Shown piece by piece: positions 1-7,439 of a stretch of DNA of 25,353 nucleotides. Numbering within the stretch: position 1 is the stretch's first letter; each line of letters starts with the position of its first letter. A program made the position numbers and the translations under genes. This DNA comes from DAOTZU01 sp034433995 (GTDB taxonomy: Bacteria > Chloroflexota > Anaerolineae > UBA1429). The stretch is taken from positions 1 to 25,353 of the forward strand of contig DAOTZU010000031.1 of assembly GCA_034433995.1 (NCBI GenBank), read 5' to 3'. The notes beneath the pieces are model-generated. The model ran no database searches, was not told where the DNA came from, and was given only the letters and a program-made list of their open reading frames with translations.

Positions 1-145
1 GCCACCAGGGCCAAGGATGGGGCAGAAAAAAGGCCAGCAGGATCGTCAGCGAGATGGTGAGGGCGCTCTCCAGGCGAAAGAAGGCATGGGCGATGATGGC
101 CCTGCCGGCGCGCCGCTTCAGTTCATCGGTGTTTCTCTGGCTCAT
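1..145 (-). CDS. N-terminal part of a small membrane protein (cut by window edge)
   Basis: The leftward frame opens with ATG at 145-143, three bases after the TAA of the VWA-domain gene, and runs open to base 1 (48 codons visible). The visible protein starts MSQRNTDELKRRAGRAII, a positively charged amphipathic stretch, and continues into a hydrophobic segment around residues 27-45 that looks like a first membrane span. The near-zero spacing implies translation coupling with the upstream gene, so it probably belongs to the same pspA/solute-binding/VWA operon. Too little is visible to name a family. No strong ribosome-binding site is seen, which fits coupling. Confidence 0.6.
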   Translation of the reverse strand, partial: MSQRNTDELKRRAGRAIIAHAFFRLESALTISLTILLAFFLPHPWPWW

Positions 146-148
146 GGG

Positions 149-1816
149 TTAGAAATACGTCGAAAGGGTCTTGTACAACTCTTTGATCGTCTCCAGCTCT
201 CCCCTGCGGGTAAAGCCGCCGCCGGCGGAGGAGAGCTGCTCCAGCATCTGAAAATCGGCATCGCGTCCGTAGGCGATGCAAAAGACCACGATGGGCAGAT
301 CGGTCTTGTTCTGGCGGCGCAATTTCTCCACCAGGGCGTTCACCGTGGTGCGGGAATGGTTCTCCCGGCCATCGGTCATCACCACGATGGTGTTGATGCG
401 CTCCTTGTCGTTCAGGGCCTGCAAGCGCGTCAAGGCCAGGTCCACCGCGTCCAAAAGGGCGGTGCTGCCGTTGGCCACCAGGCCGTCCACGGCGCGGTTG
501 AGGCGCTCGCGTCCCTCGCCCAGTTGCACCAAGGGGACCACCTCCCGCGGCGCATCGGCAAAGGCGATGAGGCCCACCCGTTCCTGGCCCCCCTCAATTT
601 GGGCGATAAACAGGCGCAGCGCCTCCTGAGCATCCTGGAGCTTTGCCCCGGCCATGCTGCCGGAGGTATCGGCCACCAAATAAATATTCGCCTTGCGCTT
701 GGTGTATTGCCAGACGTTCTTGACCACCGAGATGACGGAGGGGCTGGGGATCTGCAAGGTGGTGTACGGTTTGGCGGGATCCACGCCGTTCTCGGCCTTG
801 AAGGGCGAATCCGGGCCATCCAAGCGGAGCAGCAGGTTCGTGGGCCGGTAGCCCGCCTGAAGGATGCGCTTCTGGGTGGCCTCGGAGGTGAGATACTCCT
901 TGAATTGGGCATAGGCCAGGCGTTGTTCAGCGGTGAGGGCGGGATGCTCCAGCAGGGCCAAGGGATGATCCGCCCACATGGTGCCCTCCACCGGGTAGAT
1001 GGCCACCAGTTGTTTCCCTTGGCGCTGGTTATAGCGGATGAGGAGCTGCTCCTGAATGACAAAGGCATCCAGGTAGCTGCGCCCCTTCTCCTGGATCTGC
1101 TGGATGACGGCCAACTCGCCCTCGCCGTAATGTTTCACCGTCCGCTCCAAGCGGGCGACGTAATCGAGGGTGGCGGGGGCCGTGGCCGCCTCTTCGGTGA
1201 GGTCACGGGTCAGCCCGGCGCCGGCATAGAATTCGGCCAAAGTGGCCAAAAGGCCACTGGCGGTGCCGGTGGAGGGATGGCTCCATTTGAATTCAGGGTT
1301 GCTTGCCGCCCGCAGCAGGTCTTGCCAGCCCAGCTCTTTGCCCGGGTAGCCCAAGGAGGCGGCCACCTCTTGCCACATGGCGATGACGATGGGGCTGACC
1401 ATGTAGCGGGTGGTCTCGCCCACCAAGGGCGCGGCATCGGGGTGCTGCCCGCGCCAGGCGCGGTCCACCTCGGCCAGCCAAAGGGAGGAATCGGGGCTGA
1501 GGGCCTGATAGAGATTATCCCCGGCGTAGGCCACCATCTCGTCCGGCGTGACGGCCGTGGCCTTGATCTGCACCGTCTGGCCGTTGGGCAGGCGGGGTTT
1601 GGTGGCGTTGAAAGCGGCCACCAGGGCCGAGAAGAGCTCCTCTTTCTCCGGCGAATAGGCCACGGCAAGGGTCACCTCGCGGCCGGGCTGCTCGCGGCTG
1701 AGGCGTTGCCAAAGGGCCACGGCCAAGACACAAAGGGTCAAGAGCACCACAAGGCCCAGCAGGGCGAAAGACAAGGCGCGTGGGCCGCGGCGGCGCGATC
1801 GAGTGGTGCTGGGCAT
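149..1816 (-). CDS. Membrane-anchored solute-binding domain fused to a von Willebrand factor A domain
   Basis: 555 residues from ATG at 1816. This start is preferred over an in-frame ATG at 1843 because AAGGGGAG lies about 7 bases before it and the 1843 start has no such site. Residues 1-40 are an Arg-rich stretch plus one hydrophobic span (signal anchor, no lipobox Cys). Residues ~45-330 resemble a periplasmic solute-binding fold; residues ~370-550 are a VWA domain with an intact MIDAS: D383, S385 and S387 in DTSGS, T452, and D482 in MTDG. The product should sit outside the membrane, bind a divalent metal ion in the VWA domain, and combine ligand capture with protein-protein contact. It follows the 394-residue solute-binding gene by 16 bases and resembles it around the motif DSPF. 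The ligand is unknown. Confidence 0.85.
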   Translation of the reverse strand: MPSTTRSRRRGPRALSFALLGLVVLLTLCVLAVALWQRLSREQPGREVTLAVAYSPEKEELFSALVAAFNATKPRLPNGQTVQIKATAVTPDEMVAYAGDNLYQALSPDSSLWLAEVDRAWRGQHPDAAPLVGETTRYMVSPIVIAMWQEVAASLGYPGKELGWQDLLRAASNPEFKWSHPSTGTASGLLATLAEFYAGAGLTRDLTEEAATAPATLDYVARLERTVKHYGEGELAVIQQIQEKGRSYLDAFVIQEQLLIRYNQRQGKQLVAIYPVEGTMWADHPLALLEHPALTAEQRLAYAQFKEYLTSEATQKRILQAGYRPTNLLLRLDGPDSPFKAENGVDPAKPYTTLQIPSPSVISVVKNVWQYTKRKANIYLVADTSGSMAGAKLQDAQEALRLFIAQIEGGQERVGLIAFADAPREVVPLVQLGEGRERLNRAVDGLVANGSTALLDAVDLALTRLQALNDKERINTIVVMTDGRENHSRTTVNALVEKLRRQNKTDLPIVVFCIAYGRDADFQMLEQLSSAGGGFTRRGELETIKELYKTLSTYF

Positions 1817-1832
1817 GGTCCGTCTCCCCTTC

Positions 1833-3017
1833 CTAGCGCTCATAGACGTTCAGGTCGAACCAGCGCAGCAGAGCCAGCAACACTTCGCGATCGGGGGCGT
1901 ACATGCGGGTGGCCCGGGGCACCACGATCATCACCCCTTGCGCTTGCCACTTGACAAAGGGGCTATCGGCGCCATCGATGGGCACCTCCGGGTTCGCCGG
2001 CCGCAGCCCCTGGGCGATGGCCAGCTTTTGCACCTCCGGGGTGAGGAGATAGCGCTCAAATTCCAACGCGGCGTTCTTTTCCAGGGCGGAGGTCTCTTCG
2101 CCCATCCAGATGGTGTAGGGGAAATCGAACCAGGTGATGTAGGTGGGATAGCGCACCACCATGGGCTCCACCCAGCGCGTTTGGATGCCGGCCATGTTCA
2201 CCAAGAGCTCGCTCTCCAAAAGCTGCCCGCCATCACCCATGGAATAGCCAAAGAGGGCCAGGTTCTCCACGGAATAGGCGCCCAGGCTGGAGAAATCGGT
2301 CACGGCGCCCATCAGCCCCTTGAGCCATTGCTGGAAAGCGGGATTGGTGACGTCGGCCACCTCGATGCGGGTCTTTTGGTAATATTCGCCGGCGGCGGCC
2401 ACCATGGCCATCAAGCCGCCCACGTTTTTGCGCGGGTTGGGCACCACCAGCTTGAAATAACCCCACTCGGCCTTGCCGCCCAGCTCGGGCCAACCGCCCT
2501 TGGCTGTGGCGGCCTGCTGAATGTCCTTCCAGGAGATCTCGTCGCCGAACTTTTGGCGCAGCACAGCGTCGCGGCTCTGCCAGATGCCCCAGCAAAAGAG
2601 GGAGGTGGCGATGGGCCGGGTGCGATATTCCCCGCCGGTGAGAAAGATGTCTCGTCCGCGCTGTTCCTTGAGGGTGGCGTTGACCAGCTCCACCAAATAG
2701 CGGCTATCGGGGATCCACACGGTGGGCAGGGGATTCATGTCGCCCCGCTCCCAGCGGTTCATCGCCGCCAGGCCGTCCATGGGCACGATGGTCACCTCGA
2801 TGGGGTGGCCCTCCAGTTGGTGTTTTTCCGCGTTGAACTGTTTGGCCGCCTGGCGCACAAAAGGTTCCACCGGCAGGGCGCAGACGATGCGCACCGTCAG
2901 GGTGTCGGGGCCTTTGGCCAAAGGCAGCCGCCCGGAGCGCTGGGTGAAATAGGATACCCCCACGATGGCGAGGACCACCACGAGCAGGAGGATAAAGACC
3001 AAGCGTGTCTTGGACAT
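1833..3017 (-). CDS. Extracellular solute-binding protein, membrane-anchored
   Basis: 394 residues. ATG at 3017 is preceded by AGGAAGG. An N-terminal hydrophobic anchor (about residues 5-24) has no lipobox Cys, so the protein is probably held by an uncleaved helix or cleaved as a secreted protein. The body has the look of family 1-type periplasmic binding proteins: a hydrophobic beta strand after the anchor (TLTVRIVCALPVEPF), a central region rich in Trp and Tyr, and a C-terminal segment with LRPANPEVPIDGADSPF. That last segment matches the equivalent part of the neighbouring VWA fusion (YRPTNLLLRLDGPDSPF), so the two are probably paralogues. No ABC permease or ATPase lies beside it, so a sensing or scaffold role is as likely as transport. 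The substrate cannot be told from the sequence. Confidence 0.8.
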   Translation of the reverse strand: MSKTRLVFILLLVVVLAIVGVSYFTQRSGRLPLAKGPDTLTVRIVCALPVEPFVRQAAKQFNAEKHQLEGHPIEVTIVPMDGLAAMNRWERGDMNPLPTVWIPDSRYLVELVNATLKEQRGRDIFLTGGEYRTRPIATSLFCWGIWQSRDAVLRQKFGDEISWKDIQQAATAKGGWPELGGKAEWGYFKLVVPNPRKNVGGLMAMVAAAGEYYQKTRIEVADVTNPAFQQWLKGLMGAVTDFSSLGAYSVENLALFGYSMGDGGQLLESELLVNMAGIQTRWVEPMVVRYPTYITWFDFPYTIWMGEETSALEKNAALEFERYLLTPEVQKLAIAQGLRPANPEVPIDGADSPFVKWQAQGVMIVVPRATRMYAPDREVLLALLRWFDLNVYER

Positions 3018-3034
3018 AGGCCTTCCTCACTCTC

Positions 3035-3068
3035 AGAGCTGACAGGTCTTGCAAGACCTGTCAGCTCT
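3035..3068. repeat. Perfect 34-bp palindrome between pspA-like and solute-binding genes
   Basis: Bases 3035-3051 are the exact reverse complement of 3052-3068; the core arm is CTGACAGGTCTTG. In RNA it folds to a very stable hairpin. There is no T-run on either side, so it is not a standard intrinsic terminator. A role in mRNA processing or in setting the ratio between pspA and the downstream gene is an inference. The arm CTGACAGGTCT recurs at 5599-5609 and its complement at 5762-5772. Confidence 0.9.
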
Positions 3069-3081
3069 TGCCGATGTGCGT

Positions 3082-3756
3082 TTATTGCAGGCCCAAACGG
3101 CGTTTGCGCTCGGCCAATTGGGCGTCCAAGGTGTTTTGCTCCAGCACCTCGGCCACCTGGTTCTCCAGCCGGGCCGCGTCGATCTCGCCTTGGGCGGTGG
3201 CTTTGTCCAGGCGGCGCTGGATCTCGGCGCGCATCTCGGCGATGCCGGCCTCGGCGGTGGTGCTGCCGGCCACGCCCTGGACCACCTTGTGGGTCAACTC
3301 CTTGGATTTGGCCAGGTCCAGCATGGCCTGCAGCTCCACTTTTTCTTGCTTCACCTCGGCCAGCTTGGCCTCCAGCTTGACCTTGGCCTCCAGCAGCTTC
3401 TGATACTCCACCTCTTGGGCCGCGGCCTGTTCCTCATAGGTGGCGGCCAGCCGGGACAGGGTGTTATAGTGGCTCTGGGCCGAGCGGGCGAGATCCTCCT
3501 TGCCCTGGCGCAGGAAAAGATCAATGTTCTGGTCCAGCTCGTTGAGCTTGGCCTGATATTCGCTGGCCTTGCGCCGTAGCCCCTTGGCCTCGCCGCCCAC
3601 GGTGGCGGCCGCGTCCTCCAAGGCCTCCAGGTTGTCCTCCACCTTGCGGATGTACTCCTCCACCACAGCGATGCTGTTGGCCTTGAGGGCCTTGCTGACC
3701 AAATAGTTCAGGTTGGCCGAAAGCAACGTGCCCACACGTTCGAGAAGGGATGCCAT
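3082..3756 (-). CDS. pspA: PspA/IM30 (Vipp1) family membrane-stress protein
   Basis: 224 residues beginning MASLLERVGTLLSANLNYL, the typical amphipathic N-terminal helix of PspA/IM30 proteins. The rest is almost wholly heptad-patterned coiled coil rich in Ala, Glu, Lys and Gln. The start at 3756 is chosen over an upstream GTG at 3765 because AAAGGAG sits 8 bases before the ATG. Family members polymerise on the inner face of stressed membranes and maintain bilayer integrity. The gene begins 5 bases after recJ ends and is followed by the solute-binding genes, so it probably shares a transcript with both. No PspF- or PspC-like regulator is visible. The family call is firm; the exact subfamily is not. 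Confidence 0.9.
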   Translation of the reverse strand: MASLLERVGTLLSANLNYLVSKALKANSIAVVEEYIRKVEDNLEALEDAAATVGGEAKGLRRKASEYQAKLNELDQNIDLFLRQGKEDLARSAQSHYNTLSRLAATYEEQAAAQEVEYQKLLEAKVKLEAKLAEVKQEKVELQAMLDLAKSKELTHKVVQGVAGSTTAEAGIAEMRAEIQRRLDKATAQGEIDAARLENQVAEVLEQNTLDAQLAERKRRLGLQ

Positions 3757-3761
3757 GTTCG

Positions 3762-5522
3762 TCACTCCTTTCCGCTGAACGAATCATTTGGGCTGGGCCG
3801 CATGGCCTCCACCACCAATTGCAGCGCCAGCTCTCCTTGCCATGTATCCAGCTCCGGGCGATAGATGATATCCACCCGTTGGCCCACTTGGAAATCCCCG
3901 CCCCATGCGCCCCGACGAAAGGCGATGCCCGAATACACCCGCTGACCATCGCTCACTTGCAAACGCAAGTGTTTGCCGCCCTGGCCCACAGGCTGCAGGG
4001 TCATCAGTTTGACGTTCAGCGTGGCCAAGGCCGGCTCCGGGTTCCCCTCTCCCAGGGGTTCCAGGGCGGCCAGGGCCCGTGGGGTGGCCTCGGTAAGCTC
4101 GGCCAGGGGCACGATGGCATCCACATGGCGCCGGCGGCGCAGTAGCTCTGGCGTAAGGCAGGCTGCGCCGTAATCCAGCAGCCGTTGGCAAAAGACCTCC
4201 AGCTTGTCGTTGGCCAAGGTGAACCCCGCCGCCCGGGCGTGGCCGCCGTAACGCAACAACAGATCGCGGCAGGAATCCAACGCCCGGGTGATGTGAAACC
4301 CCTCCACGCTGCGCGCCGAGCCACGGGTGGTGCCGCTGCGTTCGTCCCGGCGCATCACCAGCGCCGGGCGATAGAACTCGTCCAGCAGGCGGCTGGCGAT
4401 CAACCCCACGATCCCGTGGTGATACTCCGGCCCCGCCACCAGCAGCAACGGTTGCCCGTCCAGCTCGGCCAAGGACTCCCTGGCCATGTGCAGTTGGCAT
4501 TCCAGGAGCTCTTGGCGGCGTTGGTTGATGGCGTTCAGCTCCGCGGCCAGCTGCTGGGCCTCCTCCTCTGAGGTGGTGGTGAGCAGACAGTAGGCCCGCT
4601 GGGCTGTCTCCAGGCGGCCGGCGGCGTTGAGCCGGGGGGCTAGCCGAAAGGCCACGGCGCGGCTATCCACCTCTTCGGGCCTGAGGCCGGAAACCTCCAT
4701 CAGGGCCCGCAGGCCCGGCCGCGGCGCGCGGCGCAGGCGCTCCAACCCCCACCGCGCCAGTAGGCGGTTCTCCCCCGTCAGGGGGACGATGTCGCCGATG
4801 GTGCCCACCGCCACCAGGTCGAGGAATTGCTCCAACTCGGCCACATCGCGGCCTGCGGCCCGCCAGAGGGCCTCGGCCAAGCGATGGGCCACCCCCACGC
4901 CGGCCAGCTCGCGGTAGGGGTACTCCCCCGCGTCGCACTTGGGGTTGATCACCGCCACCGCCGGAGGCAGCTCCGCCGGCACGGTGTGGTGGTCCGTCAA
5001 AATGATATCCAGCCCGCGCCGTTGGGCTTGGGCCACCTCATGGTACGAGCGGATGCCACAATCCACCGTCACCACCAACCCCGCCCCTTCCCGGCGCAGC
5101 CGCTCCAGGGCGGGGTTGTTCAGGCCGTAACCCTCTTCCCGTTCCTCGTCCTCTGGGTCTGCCTCGGTGTTCACCCGAGGCGGGATGTAATGGCTAACGT
5201 TCCCGCCCAACAACGTGAGCGCCGAGACCAACAGGGCGGTGGCGCTGACGCCATCCACGTCAAAATCGCCATAGACGACGATCTTTTCCCCCGCGCGCAG
5301 GGCCCGGAGGAGCCGCTCCAGGGCCTGCTCCATCCCCGCCAGGCTCAGGGGATCGCCCAGGGAGCTCTCGCCGGTCAAAAAAGCACGGGCGTCCTCCGGC
5401 GTATCCACGTGGCGCGCATAGAGTATCTGAGCCAGCAAGGGATCGCACCCTGCGGCGGCCATCCGGTGGCGAAACGCTTCCCCGCCGCGCCGCCGCAGGA
5501 GCCATAGTTCCTCTGGGGGCAT
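3762..5522 (-). CDS. recJ: Single-stranded-DNA-specific exonuclease RecJ
   Basis: 586 residues. ATG at 5522 is preceded by AGGAAGG at good spacing; the longer open frame upstream reads into a repeat and is rejected. DHH-family motifs are present: DFDVDG at 86-91, VDCG at 153-156, TDHH at 176-179, and later RYGGHARAAGF, the DHHA1 motif. RecJ degrades single-stranded DNA 5' to 3' with Mn or Mg in recombination and repair. An unusual acidic insertion (about residues 117-130, many Asp and Glu) lies just before the conserved EEGYGL. A consensus-like promoter stands 31 bases upstream. pspA follows after 5 bases, so RecJ heads the operon. Confidence 0.95.
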   Translation of the reverse strand: MPPEELWLLRRRGGEAFRHRMAAAGCDPLLAQILYARHVDTPEDARAFLTGESSLGDPLSLAGMEQALERLLRALRAGEKIVVYGDFDVDGVSATALLVSALTLLGGNVSHYIPPRVNTEADPEDEEREEGYGLNNPALERLRREGAGLVVTVDCGIRSYHEVAQAQRRGLDIILTDHHTVPAELPPAVAVINPKCDAGEYPYRELAGVGVAHRLAEALWRAAGRDVAELEQFLDLVAVGTIGDIVPLTGENRLLARWGLERLRRAPRPGLRALMEVSGLRPEEVDSRAVAFRLAPRLNAAGRLETAQRAYCLLTTTSEEEAQQLAAELNAINQRRQELLECQLHMARESLAELDGQPLLLVAGPEYHHGIVGLIASRLLDEFYRPALVMRRDERSGTTRGSARSVEGFHITRALDSCRDLLLRYGGHARAAGFTLANDKLEVFCQRLLDYGAACLTPELLRRRRHVDAIVPLAELTEATPRALAALEPLGEGNPEPALATLNVKLMTLQPVGQGGKHLRLQVSDGQRVYSGIAFRRGAWGGDFQVGQRVDIIYRPELDTWQGELALQLVVEAMRPSPNDSFSGKE

Positions 5523-5552
5523 GGCCTGGCCTTCCTGGGCAAGATTGCCCCC

Positions 5553-5581
5553 ATTATATCCCAAGAATGCTCCCAGAGCAA
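5553..5581 (-). promoter_or_regulatory. Sigma-70-type promoter of recJ
   Basis: On the minus strand, TTGCTC (5581-5576) and TATAAT (5558-5553) are separated by exactly 17 bases. The expected start is near 5546, giving a leader of about 24 bases containing the ribosome-binding site. Confidence 0.75.
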
Positions 5582-5598
5582 CGCCGGCGCCATGGGGA

Positions 5599-5772
5599 CT
5601 GACAGGTCTGGAGGAGGGTGTTGCAAAAAGGCTTGTAGACGCCTTGCCCGCCGTCGGATGGAATCCGACGGCTCTGCTTGCCAAGCCCGCGGCGCGGGCT
5701 TACCATCCCCAGACGTCGGTTTCTAACCGACGGGCGCATTTCTCGACACCCTCGTCTGGAGAGACCTGTCAG
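5599..5772. repeat. Palindromic hairpin split by MITE R1
   Basis: The arm CTGACAGGTCT at 5599-5609 and its exact complement AGACCTGTCAG at 5762-5772 lie on either side of the element. Removing the 140-bp element and one 8-bp duplication restores an 11-bp stem with the loop GGAG. The same arm forms the centre of the intact palindrome at 3035-3068. The restored hairpin would lie just downstream of the membrane-protein gene ending at 5786. Confidence 0.8.
5614..5753 (+). mobile_element. MITE copy R1, 140 bp, with 8-bp target duplication
   Basis: The element runs from GAGGGTGTTGCAAAAAGG to TTTCTCGACACCCTC, so the ends are imperfect inverted repeats. The 8-bp direct repeat GTCTGGAG flanks it at 5606-5613 and 5754-5761. 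Inside are three hairpins with 3-nt loops: 5650-5672 (10-bp stem, loop GGA), 5683-5701 (8-bp stem, loop GGC) and 5714-5732 (8-bp stem, loop TCT). There is no coding capacity, so mobilisation would need a transposase elsewhere. Confidence 0.85.
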
Positions 5773-5785
5773 GCCTGACCCCGTA

Positions 5786-6217
5786 TCAGAGCCAGGAACT
5801 GTTCTTCAGGAACTGGGTGAGCCAAGGCATCTCCACATATTTGCCTTGAAAAGCCAGCACCCCATAATACAGGAACGGCACCACGGGCACGAGAAAGAGT
5901 AGCCACAGAATGCAGGCCGCCGGCGGCACGATGGCCGTGCCCAGGACAAAGATCAGCGTGGCGGCCAGCTCGTAGACGAGGGCGGCCGCCAAAAGGCCCA
6001 GGCTGTGGACGGCATGGTAGCGTACAAAGGGGCTGCGCTTGGCCTCGCTGCCCAAAAGCAAGATGGCCGGCAACACGGCGGGCAGGATGAACTGGCTCAC
6101 ATAGGTCAGGCCGCCCAGCAGCTTGTCGTTCTCGCTGGGGGGCGCGGGCGTGGCCGGCGGTGGCGTCGGCTCCGGCTCCAGGGCAAAGGGTTCCTGGGAT
6201 TGGTTCACATCGCTCAT
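5786..6217 (-). CDS. Small multi-pass membrane protein, Tic20/DUF4870-like
   Basis: 143 residues from ATG at 6217, preceded by TAAGGAGG at about 8 bases; the longer open frame upstream runs into repeat R2 and is rejected. Residues 1-30 are Pro/Glu-rich and cytosolic. The rest holds about three hydrophobic spans (roughly 35-55, 68-92 and 95-120) with the motif FVRYHAVHSLGL between the first two. This His/Ser pattern (RxHAxQSL-like) is typical of DUF4870 and related Tic20-like proteins. The family has no well-defined bacterial function. It is flanked on both sides by inverted MITE copies with separate target duplications. Confidence 0.75.
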   Translation of the reverse strand: MSDVNQSQEPFALEPEPTPPPATPAPPSENDKLLGGLTYVSQFILPAVLPAILLLGSEAKRSPFVRYHAVHSLGLLAAALVYELAATLIFVLGTAIVPPAACILWLLFLVPVVPFLYYGVLAFQGKYVEMPWLTQFLKNSSWL

Positions 6218-6234
6218 GGTTCGAGCCTCCTTAG

Positions 6235-6295
6235 CGGCGCGGTGGCCGCGCCGGTATGCTGCATACACTACGCAGAGACGGGGGCAGGGTTGCAA
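6235..6295 (-). promoter_or_regulatory. Upstream region of the Tic20-like gene: hairpin, palindrome and weak promoter
   Basis: An 8-bp stem with loop TGG (6235-6253) precedes the ribosome-binding site. A perfect palindrome, GTATGC-T-GCATAC, occupies 6254-6266 and could be an operator. A possible -35 TTGCAA (6290-6295) pairs with a poor -10 TAGTGT (6265-6270) at 19 bases, so the palindrome would overlap the -10. The palindrome and hairpin are seen directly; the promoter call is weak. Confidence 0.35.
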
Positions 6296-6308
6296 GTTGG
6301 GGGGAAAT

Positions 6309-6446
6309 GAGGGTTCTGAGAAATGCGCCCGTCGGTTAGAAACCGACGTCTGGGGATGGTAAGCCCGCGCCGCGGGCTTGGCAAGCAAAGCCGTCGGATT
6401 CCATCCGACGGCGGGCAAGGCGTCTACAAGCCTTTTTTCAACACTC
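6309..6446 (-). mobile_element. MITE copy R2, 138 bp, with perfect 8-bp target duplication
   Basis: This copy is in opposite orientation to R1. It begins GAGGGTTCTGAGAAATG and ends TTTTTTCAACACTC. GGGGAAAT is present on both sides, at 6301-6308 and 6447-6454. The three-hairpin interior is the same as in R1, with only a few changes. Confidence 0.88.
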
Positions 6447-6471
6447 GGGGAAATCCCTTACGACAAAACAA

Positions 6472-6504
6472 GGCGCCGCGGCTGCAGGGCACAGCCCCGG
6501 CGCC
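6472..6504 (-). terminator. Intrinsic terminator after the ferritin-VIT1 gene
   Basis: The minus-strand hairpin has a 7-bp GC stem, a C-C mismatch, a further 5 bp and a 7-nt loop, and is followed by TTGTTTTGT. It lies 20 bases after the stop at 6524. Confidence 0.75.
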
Positions 6505-6523
6505 CTGGATGGACTGTGGGTGC

Positions 6524-7390
6524 TCAGACCTCTATCCCCAGCACCGTGCGCAAGAGAAAGCCGATGAGAAAGCTGAACGCGGCCACGCCCAGCCCCAGGC
6601 CGGTCATCTCCAAGAAGCGCTTCCTGAAGGACTGGTCGTGGGCCACCGAGATATAGTAGGTGAACAGGGCGATGATCCCTACCGCGATGGCCAACGCGCA
6701 CACCAAACAGAGGTAATAATTGGTGAGGAGAAGATAGGGCAAGATCAGCAGGAGCACGGTGACCACATACGCTGCGCCGGTGTACAAAGAGGCGCGAAGG
6801 GGATCCTTGGTCGTCTTTTCCGCCTTGGTGGAAAGGTATTCCGAGACCCCCATGGAGAGCGCCGCAGCGATGCCGGTGATGGAGCCGGTGAGGGCGATCA
6901 GTTTGGTGTTCTGTAGCGCCAAAGTCAGCCCGGCCAGGGCGCCGGTCAACTCCACCAGGGCATCGTTGAGGCCCAGCACCATGGAGCCCGTGTAGCGCAA
7001 CCGTTCCTCGTCCAAGAGCTGGAGCAGCGCATCCTCATGGTGCTGCTCCTCGCGGGCGATGGCCTCGGCTTCGGGGATGGCCGCGCGGAGGGCGGCGTAG
7101 GTATCCTGGGCGTTCCCCTCGCCGCGCTCCATCAGCTTGAGGGTGAAGGTAAAGCCCAAGATCCGGCTGAGCCAATCGTACTTATGGATGGCCCACCGAT
7201 CCGGAGGCACATCCTCTTGGGTATATTTGCGCCATCTCTGATAGTGGGCGCGTTCCTCCTGGGCGATCTTGGCCAAGATCTCGCGGTTCTCCGCGGGGCG
7301 AACCCTGCGGGCCAGCTTGGTATAGATATAGTGCTCGGTGATCTCGTTCCTTTGGAAATGCACGAGTTTTTCACGCAGCCCTTGGTCCAT
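6524..7390 (-). CDS. Ferritin-like domain fused to VIT1/CCC1 iron-manganese transporter (MbfA-like)
   Basis: 288 residues. Residues 1-132 form a rubrerythrin/ferritin-like domain with di-iron ligand motifs: E16 region, EERAHY (E46, H49) and EEQHHE (E115, H118). Residues ~135-288 form a VIT1/CCC1 membrane domain of about five spans, with LGLNDALVELTGALAG as the first span and SMGVSEYLSTKAEK as the characteristic cytosolic loop. Related fusions (MbfA in alphaproteobacteria) export iron and protect against oxidative stress. Here, iron or manganese efflux with the ferritin-like domain as sensor or ferroxidase is inferred. The start at 7390 has GGGAG upstream. The gene has its own promoter and terminator, so it is a single-gene transcript. 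Confidence 0.9.
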   Translation of the reverse strand: MDQGLREKLVHFQRNEITEHYIYTKLARRVRPAENREILAKIAQEERAHYQRWRKYTQEDVPPDRWAIHKYDWLSRILGFTFTLKLMERGEGNAQDTYAALRAAIPEAEAIAREEQHHEDALLQLLDEERLRYTGSMVLGLNDALVELTGALAGLTLALQNTKLIALTGSITGIAAALSMGVSEYLSTKAEKTTKDPLRASLYTGAAYVVTVLLLILPYLLLTNYYLCLVCALAIAVGIIALFTYYISVAHDQSFRKRFLEMTGLGLGVAAFSFLIGFLLRTVLGIEV

Positions 7391-7439
7391 GTTCTTGCTC
7401 CCAAAATCGCAACCTCAAGCCCTTGGCGAGGGCACGGCG

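Noticed and set aside
17..1954. Long plus-strand open frame (645 codons) opposite the VWA gene, and similar long antisense frames at 1803-3380, 8775-9827, 9885-11231, 12894-15041, 15440-17812, 17828-19051 and 22557-24950
   Set aside because: They are mirrors of well-identified genes on the other strand, have no recognisable domains, and arise from few antisense stop codons in GC-rich DNA.
3035..3068. Intrinsic terminator for pspA
   Set aside because: The hairpin is strong but neither side has a T-run, so it was listed as a palindrome only.
5523..5684. Upstream extension of RecJ, and similar extensions of the Tic20-like and SDR genes into repeats
   Set aside because: The added residues translate the repeat (GWNPTALLAKPAARAYHP and similar) and better ribosome-binding sites exist at the downstream starts.
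5614..6446. R1 and R2 as ends of a composite transposon carrying the Tic20-like gene
   Set aside because: Each copy has its own, different 8-bp target duplication (GTCTGGAG and GGGGAAAT), so they inserted separately.
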